From assembly GCA_018417955.1 (NCBI GenBank), contig JACTVC010000012.1, forward strand, positions 124,001 through 188,000: a DNA stretch of 64,000 nt. The letters are read 5' to 3'. This DNA comes from Laccaria trichodermophora. Taxonomy: Eukaryota > Basidiomycota > Agaricomycetes > Agaricales > Hydnangiaceae. Under the pieces are notes generated by a model. It made no database searches. It saw nothing but the letters and a program-made list of their open reading frames with translations, and had not been told where the DNA came from. Below, piece by piece: positions 1 through 10,300 of this stretch. How positions within the stretch are numbered: position 1 is the first letter of the stretch; the number at the start of each line of letters is the position of its first letter. The translations under genes were made by a program, and so were the position numbers.

Positions 1-827
1 CGTCCTCCATTGGCTGTGACTGTTTGGTGCCATGAAAGGCGGCGGGCGTTGTATGGGACGAGCTGTGAGCAGGGAATGCGGAAGAAGATGTGGTTGTCAA
101 CCCACTTTGAAACCGGCCCAATTCCGTTGGCACACATGATATCGGTACCTGCATCAGCAAGCATGCCATGTGCTCCCCCTGCCGAGGTAAGCCCGAAGTT
201 GTTGTTGATGTTGGCAGCAAAGCTGTCTTCTTCCCTGAGACGAACCACCAGGCCTGGCCATTGGCTGTAATGGGCTGGTATGGTGTGATAGGCCTCTGAT
301 ACATCTCGAATGGATGCCTGAGAACCTGGCGGGAGCCTGTGGATAATGAGGCACACTGTCGAGAAAGTCCCCCAGGTACAGGGGAAATCATGTGAGTTGA
401 TGCTGGAATTGATTGAGGAGATAAGGTTTTTGTCCAGCGTGTGGGGGTGTGAGAAATCGTGTACTGCGCAGAATTTTCCTGGTTTGCCCGGTTTAGGGAC
501 CAGAGAAAGAGGTGAGGACTGGAAAGGACCAATAAGGGCCTTGAGTTTGGCCTGTGAAAAGGGGCCAAGATATCTCCCCTTGCGAAACTCGTTTTCCACA
601 ATCTCATTGTAAACTTCTGGGTGCTTAAGAATAGATGGGTTATTAGGAGGGACATATGTTTTAGATATGGTATGAATGCCAATGTCGAAGCCATGAACGA
701 GACTATGGTACAGGTTTGGGTATCTTTCAAGGAGATTAAATGACGTGAGCCACTGGAGCCACGCATCTGCGTTGTAAGGGGTAAGCGCGTTAGACTTTCT
801 GTGCGAGAGAGCACTGCTAGGCTCCAT
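1..827 (-). pseudogene. Reverse transcriptase part of a DIRS-like retroelement, partial and inactivated
   Basis: An open frame runs from an ATG at 827 off the left edge of the window with no stop. It encodes a reverse-transcriptase-like protein of a type I recognise as abundant in mushroom genomes. Visible landmarks are SPLSLVPKPGKPGKF (fingers), the palm aspartate in SIRDVSEAYHTIP, and SKWVDNHIFFRI where relatives have WVDD, so the second catalytic aspartate is Asn. The preceding zinc-knuckle frame overlaps it by 11 nt in another phase. Related elements appear to read straight from the knuckle into this frame, so a TAG at 817-819 plus a 1-nt shift near 791-803 most likely broke a single gag-RT ORF. 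The DIRS assignment is from memory of the family; a tyrosine recombinase would lie outside the window. Confidence 0.6.
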
Positions 828-1223
828 GTCCAGACTTTCCACAGCCTGAACATGTGTGCCTGGTAGGGTGGGAGGTCTCCGAACATCCACCTGGGGTTTG
901 GAAGCTGAAACAGATGAGAAGGCCTTCCACAGTGATGAGCCTCCCCCATTCGTTTCTGCGCACCCATACGTTCCCTCCATTCCATAACATGGAGGCGGAG
1001 CACTTGGCGTACTCGTGCTCGTGGCGTCCAAGGCAGACGGCACAGGTGGAGCCACCACGCGCCGCTGTGCCCCCTTGAAAAAACAGTTGTTCCCCACTTT
1101 TGCCTTTCCCCCTGTTACTCGGGTTCCACTGGCTGTGCCGGGAATTATGAGAACGCTCAATGGAGGCGTGACGCCTCCTGCGTTGGCGGGTTGGGGAGTT
1201 TGACCGTGATCGCAAGTGCGAGT
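817..1223 (-). pseudogene. Zinc-knuckle exon of the DIRS-like Gag
   Basis: This minus-strand open segment begins with an Arg/Ser-rich stretch (RSRSNSPTRQRRRRHAS) and has two cysteine clusters: CAVCLGRHEHEYAKC and CSGCGKSGHGA. The second is cut by a TAG; the next codons are Gln-Cys, which would complete a CX2CX4HX4C knuckle. A plausible 3' splice site (ccaccag) ends at 1224 and would pair with the donor at 1630 of the upstream Gag exon, but the phases do not match as they stand. It is therefore either spliced elsewhere or decayed. Role by family: nucleic-acid binding in the retroelement particle. Confidence 0.55.
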
Positions 1224-1630
1224 CTGGTGGGGATCAGGCGTGAGCTCTCTTGCTCAGGGATGACCGCTTAGGCCAGTCCCTCCCATGACTAGTGGTGGGA
1301 GACAGCATTGTAGCGTCATGCTGTGGGGTATTGGCATGGCGTGATGGTTGGCATTGGCAAGTATGAGGGGTTTGCAGGGCATGGTGAACGAATTTGGCAG
1401 TTGGCAGTTGGCGTTGCATGGCAGTTGATATGGCATGGTGGATGATACGGCGTGGTGAATGATTTTGGGCAGGTTTAGGGTATGGTGCAACGTGTCAGCG
1501 TACAAGAATGGCGTGGCAATGGGAATGGCGTGGCAATGGCAATGGCGAGTTCGTGACAACAATGAGAGGGATGGGGTGGGTAAAGAACTTGTCAGCAGGG
1601 TGGTCTGAATATGTCCACAGAATGACTAAC

Positions 1631-2500
1631 CTTCCAGGCAGATTCAATGCGAATTGCATCCCACACTTCGTCGGCGATGGTGGCGAGAAGCCTCTGGTTT
1701 ATCTGGGCAATGTTGAAACTCTGCCCACAGGCGTTGTCGTCGTGCCATTGGCGGCGGGCCTTGGACTGGTATGCGAGTAAGACACGCTCCCCATTGGGGC
1801 GCCTGCGCATTGGGTCGAGCTCCAGATGGAAGAAGAACTTGGCGAAGGACTCTATGTGCTTTGTGGTCCAGCCGCATAGCTCCATGTGCTGCAGCATCGT
1901 GTTCTTACCCATGTTCATCTGTCTCCACAACAGGTCTGCATCTGGTATGACATTCTTTGATGACTTGAAGGCAGTGACGGGCTTGAGGGTGACTATGTTG
2001 TCGACCCGCGTGATGCCATATGCGTCGTATGGAAGGGTTCTGCTGGACTCCTGTGCCTCAGAGCAACCTTCTTCAGTAAAGTACCATAGTTCGATGTAGC
2101 TAAAAGATTTTAACTTGCCAATGGCGAACTGAGACGGACGGGGCAAGACGAAATCCCCAATCATCGTGTCATGCTCGAAATCGCTGAGCTTGGGTCGCTT
2201 CTTCTCCAGCTCCTTCCATTCTGCCTCCTTCAGCCACTCATCTTCTACTCTGAGCCTCTCCTCCTCTGCATGTGCTTGCCTCAGATGTTCCTCTTGTTCT
2301 GCCACGTCACCCTGGACTTGTAGCTCCCAGGCTTCCATTTCGCGCATGTGCATCTGGTTCCACGCTGTGACCAAACGTTCTGCTGCGTCTGTGTCGGAGA
2401 GTTGTCCACCAGCCGTCATGGCTAGTCGTACAGGAGCATAGGTTTCTCCAGCGAAGTCGAGACACACTTGACCCATGGGGTCTTGAGTGATTCGGGGCAT
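1631..2500 (-). pseudogene. Gag-like exon of the DIRS-like element
   Basis: An ATG at 2500 opens a frame starting MPRITQDPMGQVCLDFAGE. A charged, probably coiled-coil segment (repeated Glu, Gln and Lys between about residues 40 and 100) is followed by a segment containing MELCGWTTKHIESFAKFF and LLAYQSKARRQWHD, which I associate with mushroom retroelement Gag-like proteins. The frame reaches a good donor (aag/gttagt) at 1631/1630; beyond it the frame soon stops. The frame is also open upstream of 2500, but that part runs into the Ty3 LTR at 2644 and is not native. The Ty3 element sits about 140 bp upstream of this start, probably in the leader. The interval 1224-1630 is intron-like and includes a short GGCAATG-type simple repeat. 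Confidence 0.55.
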
Positions 2501-2638
2501 GGGTTCTAGGATGAGGATTGTTGTGTAAAGGAAGGTGATATGCGGTAGAGTAAGGACTGAAAAAGTGAAGGGGAGCTTGTAGGCTCCTCTCAAATAAGAA
2601 CGAGGTGGTGGCACGGAGCAAAGAAGGCACGTGCCACA

Positions 2639-2643
2639 CCACC
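2639..2643. repeat. Target site duplication, left (ccacc)
   Basis: ccacc directly precedes the Ty3 LTR and is repeated exactly at 14378-14382 after the other LTR, marking the insertion boundaries. Confidence 0.95.
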
Positions 2644-3181
2644 TGTAATAGGTGTTCCGTGAGTTAGCGAAACTGAGTGGGATTCTGATACCAACGACAA
2701 GTGAGCTGGCGGACGTGTAAACACCAATATTACAATGGTGTGCGATCAGCCGTAAGGCTTGGTCTAATCTCGCAAATACTAAGCGGAGATCGTTGACGCT
2801 ACGGATATCCGTTGCACGATCTCTGCACTTTCTCAGGAAATCCTCAAGAAAGCAGTAGATGGGAGAGTAAGTAAAAGTCAGTGTATAGCGACCGAACACC
2901 TCTGAGAGAGTATTCAGTGACCTTATACTAAACTCAAACACTTACTATACTTCTAGGAAGAATGCGATACGACGCTATTCAGACGCAGGGTATACGTAGT
3001 GGTGGTTGAAGAATAGAAAAAAGATGAGTTACATCATGTGACTAAAAGTATGTAATACGAGTTGAATCGTGTGCTTGCGTAAGCAAGTGCCAAAACATGT
3101 AGTAACGAAGATAAAGCGTCATAACGTACGTGCAGAAGTTCATGAAGTGGAAATTATATAGAATGCAGGACACTCGCCACA
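2644..3181 (-). repeat. 3' LTR of the Ty3 element
   Basis: 538 bp, plus-strand ends tgtaata...gccaca. It matches 13840-14377 except at three positions (gccgtaa/gccataa, cctcaag/cctcgag, tacgag/tacaag), each a CpG/CpA pair. Confidence 0.95.
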
Positions 3182-3193
3182 AAGCCCCCCTAA
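3182..3193 (-). other. Polypurine tract for plus-strand priming
   Basis: On the minus strand TTAGGGGGGGCTT lies directly against the 3' LTR. The TAG stop of the third ORF is part of this tract, so the ORF extends to the last possible codon. Similar G-runs occur before the TGTG ends at 41817 and 60228. Confidence 0.85.
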
Positions 3194-5718
3194 TTTCCAC
3201 TTAAGGAATCAAAATGAGCAGGGATGACGATGTCAGCGATACGCTTGCCGTGCCAGGAATCCGGAAATGAGAGCAAGAGTTCATCCACCTTGGAGAAGTG
3301 TACTGGCGTAATGAGCATGGGGGGACGACGGACGCCATGATTTGTGCTATGCAAGTAAGACTTCCAGCCCTTGCGCGTCAGAGGCTTTGCGGTTCCTTTC
3401 TCGAGTGACTTAGCAATGAGGTGGAAGATGGAATCGCAGCCGGCAGTCCATTCGCCGCTCCAATGATGGCAGAAATCCTCCATAATCTCCATTGTTGGGA
3501 AAAGCCATCTATGATGTTCCGGGTTCTCTGCTGGTACGAATCCATGAACAAGATTCTCCTCCTGTGCGGATATCTGATCGTGAAACAGAGGATCATCAAA
3601 CAGAGGGGAGGATGTCACTGCTCCTCGATGATGGATCGTAACCTGGGTCGACGGACCGTCCATGAACCTCTGGACTATTGCTGACCCGCCATACCGCTTA
3701 GCGATCCAAGCCGTAGGTCCGCCCATGCTAATGAGAGCTCGAGCATGTGGGCGACGAAGGATGTCTGCCAATTTTCCCATGTAGTGGTCCCGAAAAGCAG
3801 CTCCCCCATTGATATCTTTGAGGTGCTCCTCCTGGAATCCCGCCTCGTACGTCCGTTTGGTGAGTTCCGCGAGATCTGAGGTTAAAGGAGGTTTGAACGC
3901 TTTCAAGTCGCTGAACTTGGTGGCCATTACGAAGCGCATGTTACGAGCGATTGCGAGTTCGAGAAGATGACGCATGTGTGTAATCTCTGCGTCGGTGACT
4001 GCCCAGTACCTCAATCGCGTAAGTGTCCTACTATCCGGGAAGAGAACTACACTTTCCTGGGAGAAGGTGACGTTCCATTCCAACCCAGGTGGCATGGTCC
4101 ATACGGATTCTGCGTGAGTGAGAACCACTCCTGCTTCGCATAAATCCTCTATTGCTCGTCGCTGGATTGAAGGCGAGGTCCTCCGACGATGTTGATAAGC
4201 GTAAGCTCTGGGGGATGCTGAGCGAGTTCTGTCGGTGCGCCGCGAATTCGAACCCGAAGGTGTGCTGCTCCTCACTCCATTTGATGACTGACGAGGGGAG
4301 GACCTAAACTCCGATTGACTGCTGCTCTCTGACTGGGCCTCTGCGCTTGACATCTGGGCCAACCAACGACGACTGTTAGAAGGGCCATTAGTCCGTGAGC
4401 GCATTCGTTGTTGTCGGGATTGACGTGGGGGAGAACTGAGGGAAGAAGGGCGTCCGTCTTGATCGAAACGATCACCCTTTCCCGGTGCGTGCTTGGACCT
4501 GTGCAGTTCCCTGATCTCCCAAGAGCCTCTAACCATGCTCGTGCTTTCGTCGACGGTCATAGACTCGTCAGGTTGCGCTGAGACGACTGTGTTATCCAAT
4601 GGTTCCCATCGACAAAACAGCACGATGGTTTTGTCGCCCTCGTGACCAATGTAGGAGCTGAACCTGATGTAGTATTCCTCCGCGACACATAATGGAATAC
4701 ACCGGCGAGACCAGCCTTGGAAATCGACCATGTAGTACTGCCAATCGTCGTCAAATCGGACGTTCGGGTCTGGGCGTCCATCGCTTGTTACATCCTGTAG
4801 AAAGTCGTCGAATTTGAGTATTGCGCAGATCTCGTCATCCAAATCCCGGAGCTCCGAGGAATGAACGTCGCCCCGTGCCAACTGGCGATGATCGTCGTAT
4901 AGCCGCAACACTTTTGGGGATAGTGCTGTGAATCGTGGTGAAGCCTGGAGCGCTGAATTCCAGGGGTAGGCTACGGGTACGCGATGCCGAATGAGATTGG
5001 CAATGTTGAGGTGACGCCAATCCCGCTCCAAGTCAATTAAGACCCCTCGCTTGCGAAAGCGGTGAAGTTGAATGTCGTTGAGGTAGGAGACAACGTGATG
5101 ATCCAGCTCCGCATCCCATCGCGAAATTGAAGTGGTCCACCACAACAAGAAACCCAAGTAGTCGACAGCCGTTCTCTTAGCGATGCAGCCGGCGTCTTGT
5201 AATTCCTGGCTCGTGTCGAAGGCGCGGAGCAGAAGTTCCATGTCGTAGCGTGGGGGGCGAGACGAATTAAAGGGGAAGGGGTGGTTGATAGCGATTTCAT
5301 CGACACATCCGGATAACTGCAGCAAGTCTTCATCTACTGTTGAACGCATGCTCTCTGGGATGACAAAGACGCCGGTAGACAGCTGGTCCCATGGCATGGA
5401 CACGTCAAAGTCGAAAAACCAATCCGTACCGCTACTACTGATCGGCGGTCCGGCGGGATCTTCAGATTTCAGTGGAATATAGGGCCTCCAGCTAGCATTA
5501 CAATCGTACCAATCTAAGTCCAGTCCCCACTCCATCTCCAGGTATACTCCTGTCGGACCTCTTGGTCTGCTGTCGAGCTGAGGCCGTGTCTTATGTTCCA
5601 TGGCTTCAATAGGTATAACCGCCGCCGGAGTGTTGAGAGCCACCCATTCCGTCTGACTGATCGTCCGAAACTCGATCGAGGGAACGTTGCCATAATCGTC
5701 CGTGAATAAAACGTCCAT
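3190..5718 (-). CDS. Third ORF of the Ty3 element (env position), function unknown
   Basis: An 842-residue ORF from the ATG at 5718 (MDVLFTDDYGNVPS) to a TAG inside the polypurine tract. I recognise no catalytic domain. Visible parts are an N-terminal globular half ending near YYMVDFQGWSRRCIP, a Ser/Arg-rich low-complexity linker (about residues 420-540), and a C-terminal region containing a Gly-rich stretch (RALISMGGPTAWIAKRYGG). There is no signal peptide or membrane segment, so it does not look like an envelope protein. Upstream on the minus strand a long T-rich tract (about 5815-5850 on the plus strand) is followed by AG, resembling a 3' splice site. A spliced subgenomic mRNA is one way it could be expressed. 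The open frame also extends upstream to 5802 without an ATG. The intact length in a recent element argues that it has been under selection. Confidence 0.8.
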   Translation of the reverse strand: MDVLFTDDYGNVPSIEFRTISQTEWVALNTPAAVIPIEAMEHKTRPQLDSRPRGPTGVYLEMEWGLDLDWYDCNASWRPYIPLKSEDPAGPPISSSGTDWFFDFDVSMPWDQLSTGVFVIPESMRSTVDEDLLQLSGCVDEIAINHPFPFNSSRPPRYDMELLLRAFDTSQELQDAGCIAKRTAVDYLGFLLWWTTSISRWDAELDHHVVSYLNDIQLHRFRKRGVLIDLERDWRHLNIANLIRHRVPVAYPWNSALQASPRFTALSPKVLRLYDDHRQLARGDVHSSELRDLDDEICAILKFDDFLQDVTSDGRPDPNVRFDDDWQYYMVDFQGWSRRCIPLCVAEEYYIRFSSYIGHEGDKTIVLFCRWEPLDNTVVSAQPDESMTVDESTSMVRGSWEIRELHRSKHAPGKGDRFDQDGRPSSLSSPPRQSRQQRMRSRTNGPSNSRRWLAQMSSAEAQSESSSQSEFRSSPRQSSNGVRSSTPSGSNSRRTDRTRSASPRAYAYQHRRRTSPSIQRRAIEDLCEAGVVLTHAESVWTMPPGLEWNVTFSQESVVLFPDSRTLTRLRYWAVTDAEITHMRHLLELAIARNMRFVMATKFSDLKAFKPPLTSDLAELTKRTYEAGFQEEHLKDINGGAAFRDHYMGKLADILRRPHARALISMGGPTAWIAKRYGGSAIVQRFMDGPSTQVTIHHRGAVTSSPLFDDPLFHDQISAQEENLVHGFVPAENPEHHRWLFPTMEIMEDFCHHWSGEWTAGCDSIFHLIAKSLEKGTAKPLTRKGWKSYLHSTNHGVRRPPMLITPVHFSKVDELLLSFPDSWHGKRIADIVIPAHFDSLSGN

Positions 5719-5997
5719 GATCGACTGCCACGGACGGATATCCGTCGATAGCTGCCGATCCCTCGAAGAAACGTAGGCAGGATGTCCTCGCCCGCAGTCC
5801 ACTCGAGGGGAAAGAAAGAAAAGAAAAAAAAAAACAAAAGAACAAGAAAAGATAAGTCGGTAATGTCCGAAACAAAGGAAGAGAAGTCAACCGATATAAC
5901 CGAAGCCATTAGAAAAATACAACCGATAATAAATATTGCCGAAACACGATGAGGGCCTTAAAGCAACAACGTCAGGCGCCCTCGGCCTGTAGATCCT

Positions 5998-7305
5998 TTA
6001 TAATCCATGAGCCCTCTTGTACGCGTTGAGTACAAGAGGCGCGTTCTTCAGGGAAGCTGTTGGCTCCCATGTGTCGAACTGAGGTCCATAGCCTTCCCAG
6101 CGGACTAGCCACTCCATCCCGCGTTTCTTCCGCCGATGACCGACTATAGCTTCCACGCTGTATTCCTCCGAGGCTGGCTTGGCGCGTCGAGACTCACGCA
6201 TTGAAGTGCGTTCTCCCCACTTCTCGTCGGACTCCCTGTATGGCTTCAAATGTTCAATGTTGAAAACTGGAAGACCTGGATATTGATCGCCCATCCTCAA
6301 ACGATAGACTTTTGGATTGATTCTTTGTATAACTTCGAAAGGACCAATCCACCTCTGCTTCAGCTTGGTGCCGGCGCCCTTCGAATCAACCCATTCCAAG
6401 GAATGTGGGTTAATGAGTACCCGTGAGCCTTTTCGGAATTCGGGGACTGGTCGACGTGACTTGTTATATTGCTTAGCCTGCTTGTCCTGAGCCAAAGCGA
6501 TTGCCCGTCTAGCACTATCCCTGTGCATGGCCAAGGTTTCTAGGAAAGTCACCGCTTCAGGAGACAGTGAGTAGTTTGTCGCCTCGCCTTTTCCGGGTTT
6601 GAGAAAATCCAGTGGGGTTCTAGGATGAAATCCGTAAAGCAAGAAAAATGGGGTGGTCCCTGTAGAGCCATGAACCGCATTGTTGTAAGCGAATTCCAAG
6701 ATGTGAAGCCACAGCGACCAATCTGACAGATCGTCGTTGACATAGGCCCTCAACATGGTTGCTAATTGCTTGTTCACTATCTCCGTCTGCCCGTCGTGCT
6801 GTGGGTGATGAGACGAAGAGAGCGACATCTTTGTCTTCAAGCATTTTGCTACGCCTCTCCAGAAATCTGAGGTCCACCTCGGGTCCCGATCGGTCACTAT
6901 GCTTTCTGGAAGTCCAAAGCGACAACCGATATGCTTGACGTAAAGTTCTCCAAACTCTTCCGCCGTGAGGCCTGTCGTCGTCGGAATGAAATTCGCGTGT
7001 TTGGTAAGCCTATCCACAACGACAAAAATCGCATTAAATTCATCTGACCAAGGGAGATTCACTATAAAATCCATGGAAATGGACTGATAGGGCCGTGAAG
7101 GAATCGGGTTGGGAATGAGGAATCCAAATTTGTTGAAGTTGGAAAATTTTATCTTTTGACAGACGTCACAAGAGCCAATGAATCCCAGTATGTCCGTCTT
7201 CATTCTTTTCCAATAGAATTTCTGACTCAATTGCTGCCATAGCCGCTCTGGTCCAGCATGACTAGACTCCAATGGACTCTCGTGTGCCTCCCTCAGGACG
7301 AAATT
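5998..7305 (-). CDS. Integrase with chromodomain, downstream of an in-frame stop
   Basis: This is the C-terminal part of the Ty3 polyprotein, in the same frame as gag-pol but separated by the TGA at 7306-7308. The zinc-binding HHCC is intact: His in REAHESPL, His in SSHAGP, then SCDVC. The first His lies before the only nearby Met (7272), which supports continuous translation originally. The catalytic triad is seen in SMDFIVNL, IVTDRDPRW and HDGQTEIVN. The C-terminal 55 residues form a chromodomain (YSVEAIVGHRRKKRG, WLVRWEGYG, DTWEP), which places the element in the chromoviruses, whose chromodomains direct integration to marked chromatin. Length is about 435 residues. With the stop in place the integrase would be made only by readthrough. 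Confidence 0.9.
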   Translation of the reverse strand, partial: NFVLREAHESPLESSHAGPERLWQQLSQKFYWKRMKTDILGFIGSCDVCQKIKFSNFNKFGFLIPNPIPSRPYQSISMDFIVNLPWSDEFNAIFVVVDRLTKHANFIPTTTGLTAEEFGELYVKHIGCRFGLPESIVTDRDPRWTSDFWRGVAKCLKTKMSLSSSHHPQHDGQTEIVNKQLATMLRAYVNDDLSDWSLWLHILEFAYNNAVHGSTGTTPFFLLYGFHPRTPLDFLKPGKGEATNYSLSPEAVTFLETLAMHRDSARRAIALAQDKQAKQYNKSRRPVPEFRKGSRVLINPHSLEWVDSKGAGTKLKQRWIGPFEVIQRINPKVYRLRMGDQYPGLPVFNIEHLKPYRESDEKWGERTSMRESRRAKPASEEYSVEAIVGHRRKKRGMEWLVRWEGYGPQFDTWEPTASLKNAPLVLNAYKRAHGL

Positions 7306-10300
7306 TCATCGAGATCGGGGAACGCAGAGCCGAGGTTGATATTCAGGATCAAGGAAGTAGATTAACCCCTTCTCGTCCTTCATGAAGCGTTTATTACTTT
7401 CCCCAACAGTAGAGTCGTCTGCCAAATGCGTCAATATTGATTGGAATGCTGGGTCCGTCTGATAGCCCTGGACCCAATCCTCGAGGAAGGAATCACTGAT
7501 GGCGATGTGCAAGTTCGGCGTTGGATTGGTCGCATTCCAATATTCGCCGCTAGGTTCTAATTCGTCCAAGGCGCCCTCGTCCTCTACTTGTTCGGCTGAT
7601 GATGTCCAGACAGATCGTCGGCCTTCTAGACAGTCCTCTATGGTCCAAGCGTGGAAAGCTGTCCGAGCTGGCGCGGATTCCGCTTGTCTCTCCTGTTGCT
7701 CGGCAAGAGTGGAGTCAGCTTTGATACTCGGTTCATCACTAAGCATAGGAGAAATGTGGGATGGAGGAGCGCGCGGAAGACGGGAAAGCGGATCTACATT
7801 GGAATGTACGCGTCCTGCTCTATGGATGATCTCCAAATTCGGAGCGTACGCGGAGAATACTGCTCCCCAAGCGGCTAGGCGACGATTAGAATTTTCGTAA
7901 GTCCTTGCCCATTGTAAAGCAGAGTGATCGGTGACTAATAAAACTTTCTCCCCCTCAATGAAAGGTTGAAATTTTACTAGACCTTCCTTTGCAGCTAGCG
8001 CCTCACGCTCCGTCGTCGAATAACGTGTTTCAGCTGATTTAAATGTCCTGGACCAATACGCAATAACCCTTTCGACATGAACCACTGAAGAATCGAATGT
8101 ATCCCCCCATTTATCATCAGTAGGGCTATCGGAGATCTTGGCGCTCATAGTTGTTGTTAGTTTCGGGGGAGGCTGCCCAGCGTCATATTGTTTCTTCAAA
8201 CGGTCGTACGTTCTAGTCCCTTTCAAGTCTTTGACTGTAATTGGCTGAATTTGTTGCAGGGTGCAACCCAAAGCTTCGTCTGAAGCATCCGTGTAAAGTC
8301 TGTATGGAAGACCCTCAATTGGATGCCCTAGTACCGGACTTTCCTGTAAGGTCCTTTTCGCAGATTCAAATGCGTGTTCTTCCTCTGCACCCCAATTCCA
8401 TTTCTTGCCTTTGCGCAACATATGGAAGAGGGGGGAGCAAATTGACGCGTAGTATGGAATAAATGCCGCGAAATAAACCACCATGCCTAAAAATGTCTGA
8501 AGTTGTGAAAGTTTCTTAGGGCGTTCTAGCTCCATGATCGCTTTCACTTTTTCCAAGTGAGTCGACAATCCCAGGCGAGAGACTTTGTGTCCTAGAAGAA
8601 GAATGGAGCCATAAAACAGATGGCACTTTTTAGGGGACAAGGTTATGCCTGCTTTCTCTATTGCTTCCAAAACCAAGTCCAGGTGATGGATGTGTTCCTC
8701 GTAAGATTTCGAGTACACTACAATGTCGTCAATATAAACCAAGCAGAATAACCAGAGGTATGGTGCTAATATCCCTTGCATCACTCTTTGAAAGATAGAA
8801 GGTCCATTTCGCAAGCCGAATGGCATTCGTCGGAACTGGAACAATCCTCTATGAGTCCGGAAGGCCGTCTTCTCAACGTCCTCAGGATCCAATTCCAGCT
8901 GAGTGAAACCGGATAGGGCATCTAGGGACGATAATACTTGTGCGCCCGATAATGATGACAAAATTTCCGACTGACGCGGTATAGGGAACTCGTCAGGAGT
9001 TGTGACAGCGTTCAGCTTTCTATAATCAACGCAAAAACGTGGTTTCCCATTGCGATAAGCAATGACGACTGGAGCACTCCAGGGACTAATAGATGGCTCG
9101 ATCACGCCCTGTTCAAACCAAGTGTCTATCTGGACATCCATAAAACGACGTTTTTCCGGAGAACTGCCATACATAGGAACCGAAATGGGCACTTGCCCGT
9201 CCTGCGTCCTGATGTGGACTTTTGTCTTGAGGTGACCTAGTCTACCGTCGAACCCGAAGGCTTTAGTCCTGCGTTCCAACATACGCCACGCTTCATCGTG
9301 TAAATGATCTGGTAGCGACCCCACATCAATAAATTCCTTCATACGCGAGGATGGTATCTGCGTCAGGTCCGGCATTTCCGCAGTTTTGGGACCAAACGAT
9401 TCACTAACGTCTTCTGAATCCAAAGACTTCTCATTAGTCTCTGTTCTAACTGTGTCGTCAGGTGGGTGTTCCTTCCACTCGTAGTTTTCATCCGTTTTCA
9501 TCTGAATTTGAATTATAGACGCTATCACTTCAGCGTGTTTGCAATGCCGCTCCCAGTCCGCTAGATTCGTCACGTGATCGAAATATTCCGCTGGATCCGA
9601 TAACACACCAATCACTTCTCCTTTCCGTATGTACCTAGGACGATCGGAAGGATTCGCCACCGGGACCCATGGATTTGATGCTGAAATCAAAGTATTCGGA
9701 ACCATGAAGTAGGAATCATCTGCTCCGGACAATAGAGTTTTGCTAACCAGCCAATCTTTGTCCTCGCCTAGCTGTCCTTCCACCTGTATCCGTTTACATT
9801 CGTGCGGTCGTATCTTGTAGTCATCCATAGCTCGGACTACTCTCCCTTCCACGCCGAACTTCACTTTTTGACGATGCTTCTTGTTCTTTCGGCGTCTATG
9901 GAGTTTGGACCTGATGAATTTTCCGACCAAATGTGCGCTTTGACGAAGGCGATCAAAGTCTTTCGTTCTTTCCACTTGACGTGCTGTGATCTTGTAAGCT
10001 GATCTACCGAAATGGATTTTAGGACCTTCTTCCACATTTCTAGTGACCCCCAGCTCGTAGGTAAGTTGGAAATCTTCGCCTAACAGGATAGGAACAGTCA
10101 TCCCAGGTACGACATACGCTTCTGCTTCAGATTCGATCGTCACCCCGTCATCTGTTAACATGAAGATCGGAATCCGAACGAAGCCTCTCAAGGATGAATT
10201 CTTGTCTGTAAGTTGCCAGAGCTTCATTCTTAATCCTTGTTGAACGGAAGGTTTAGCTTTGAGGCTGTCGTAATACTCTTCCGAAATAAGAGTGACGTCG

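Noticed and set aside
1592..2941. 449-codon frame taken as one Gag-like protein
   Set aside because: Its first 100 codons are Ty3 LTR sequence, also found at 13796-14137; the native start is the ATG at 2500.
5514..5909. Phe/Ser-rich open frame upstream of the Ty3 third ORF
   Set aside because: It is in another frame and derives from the T-rich tract; the Phe run reflects base composition.
7306..7308. TGA as selenocysteine
   Set aside because: No selenocysteine machinery is expected in these fungi and the codon sits at a domain boundary, not a catalytic Cys.
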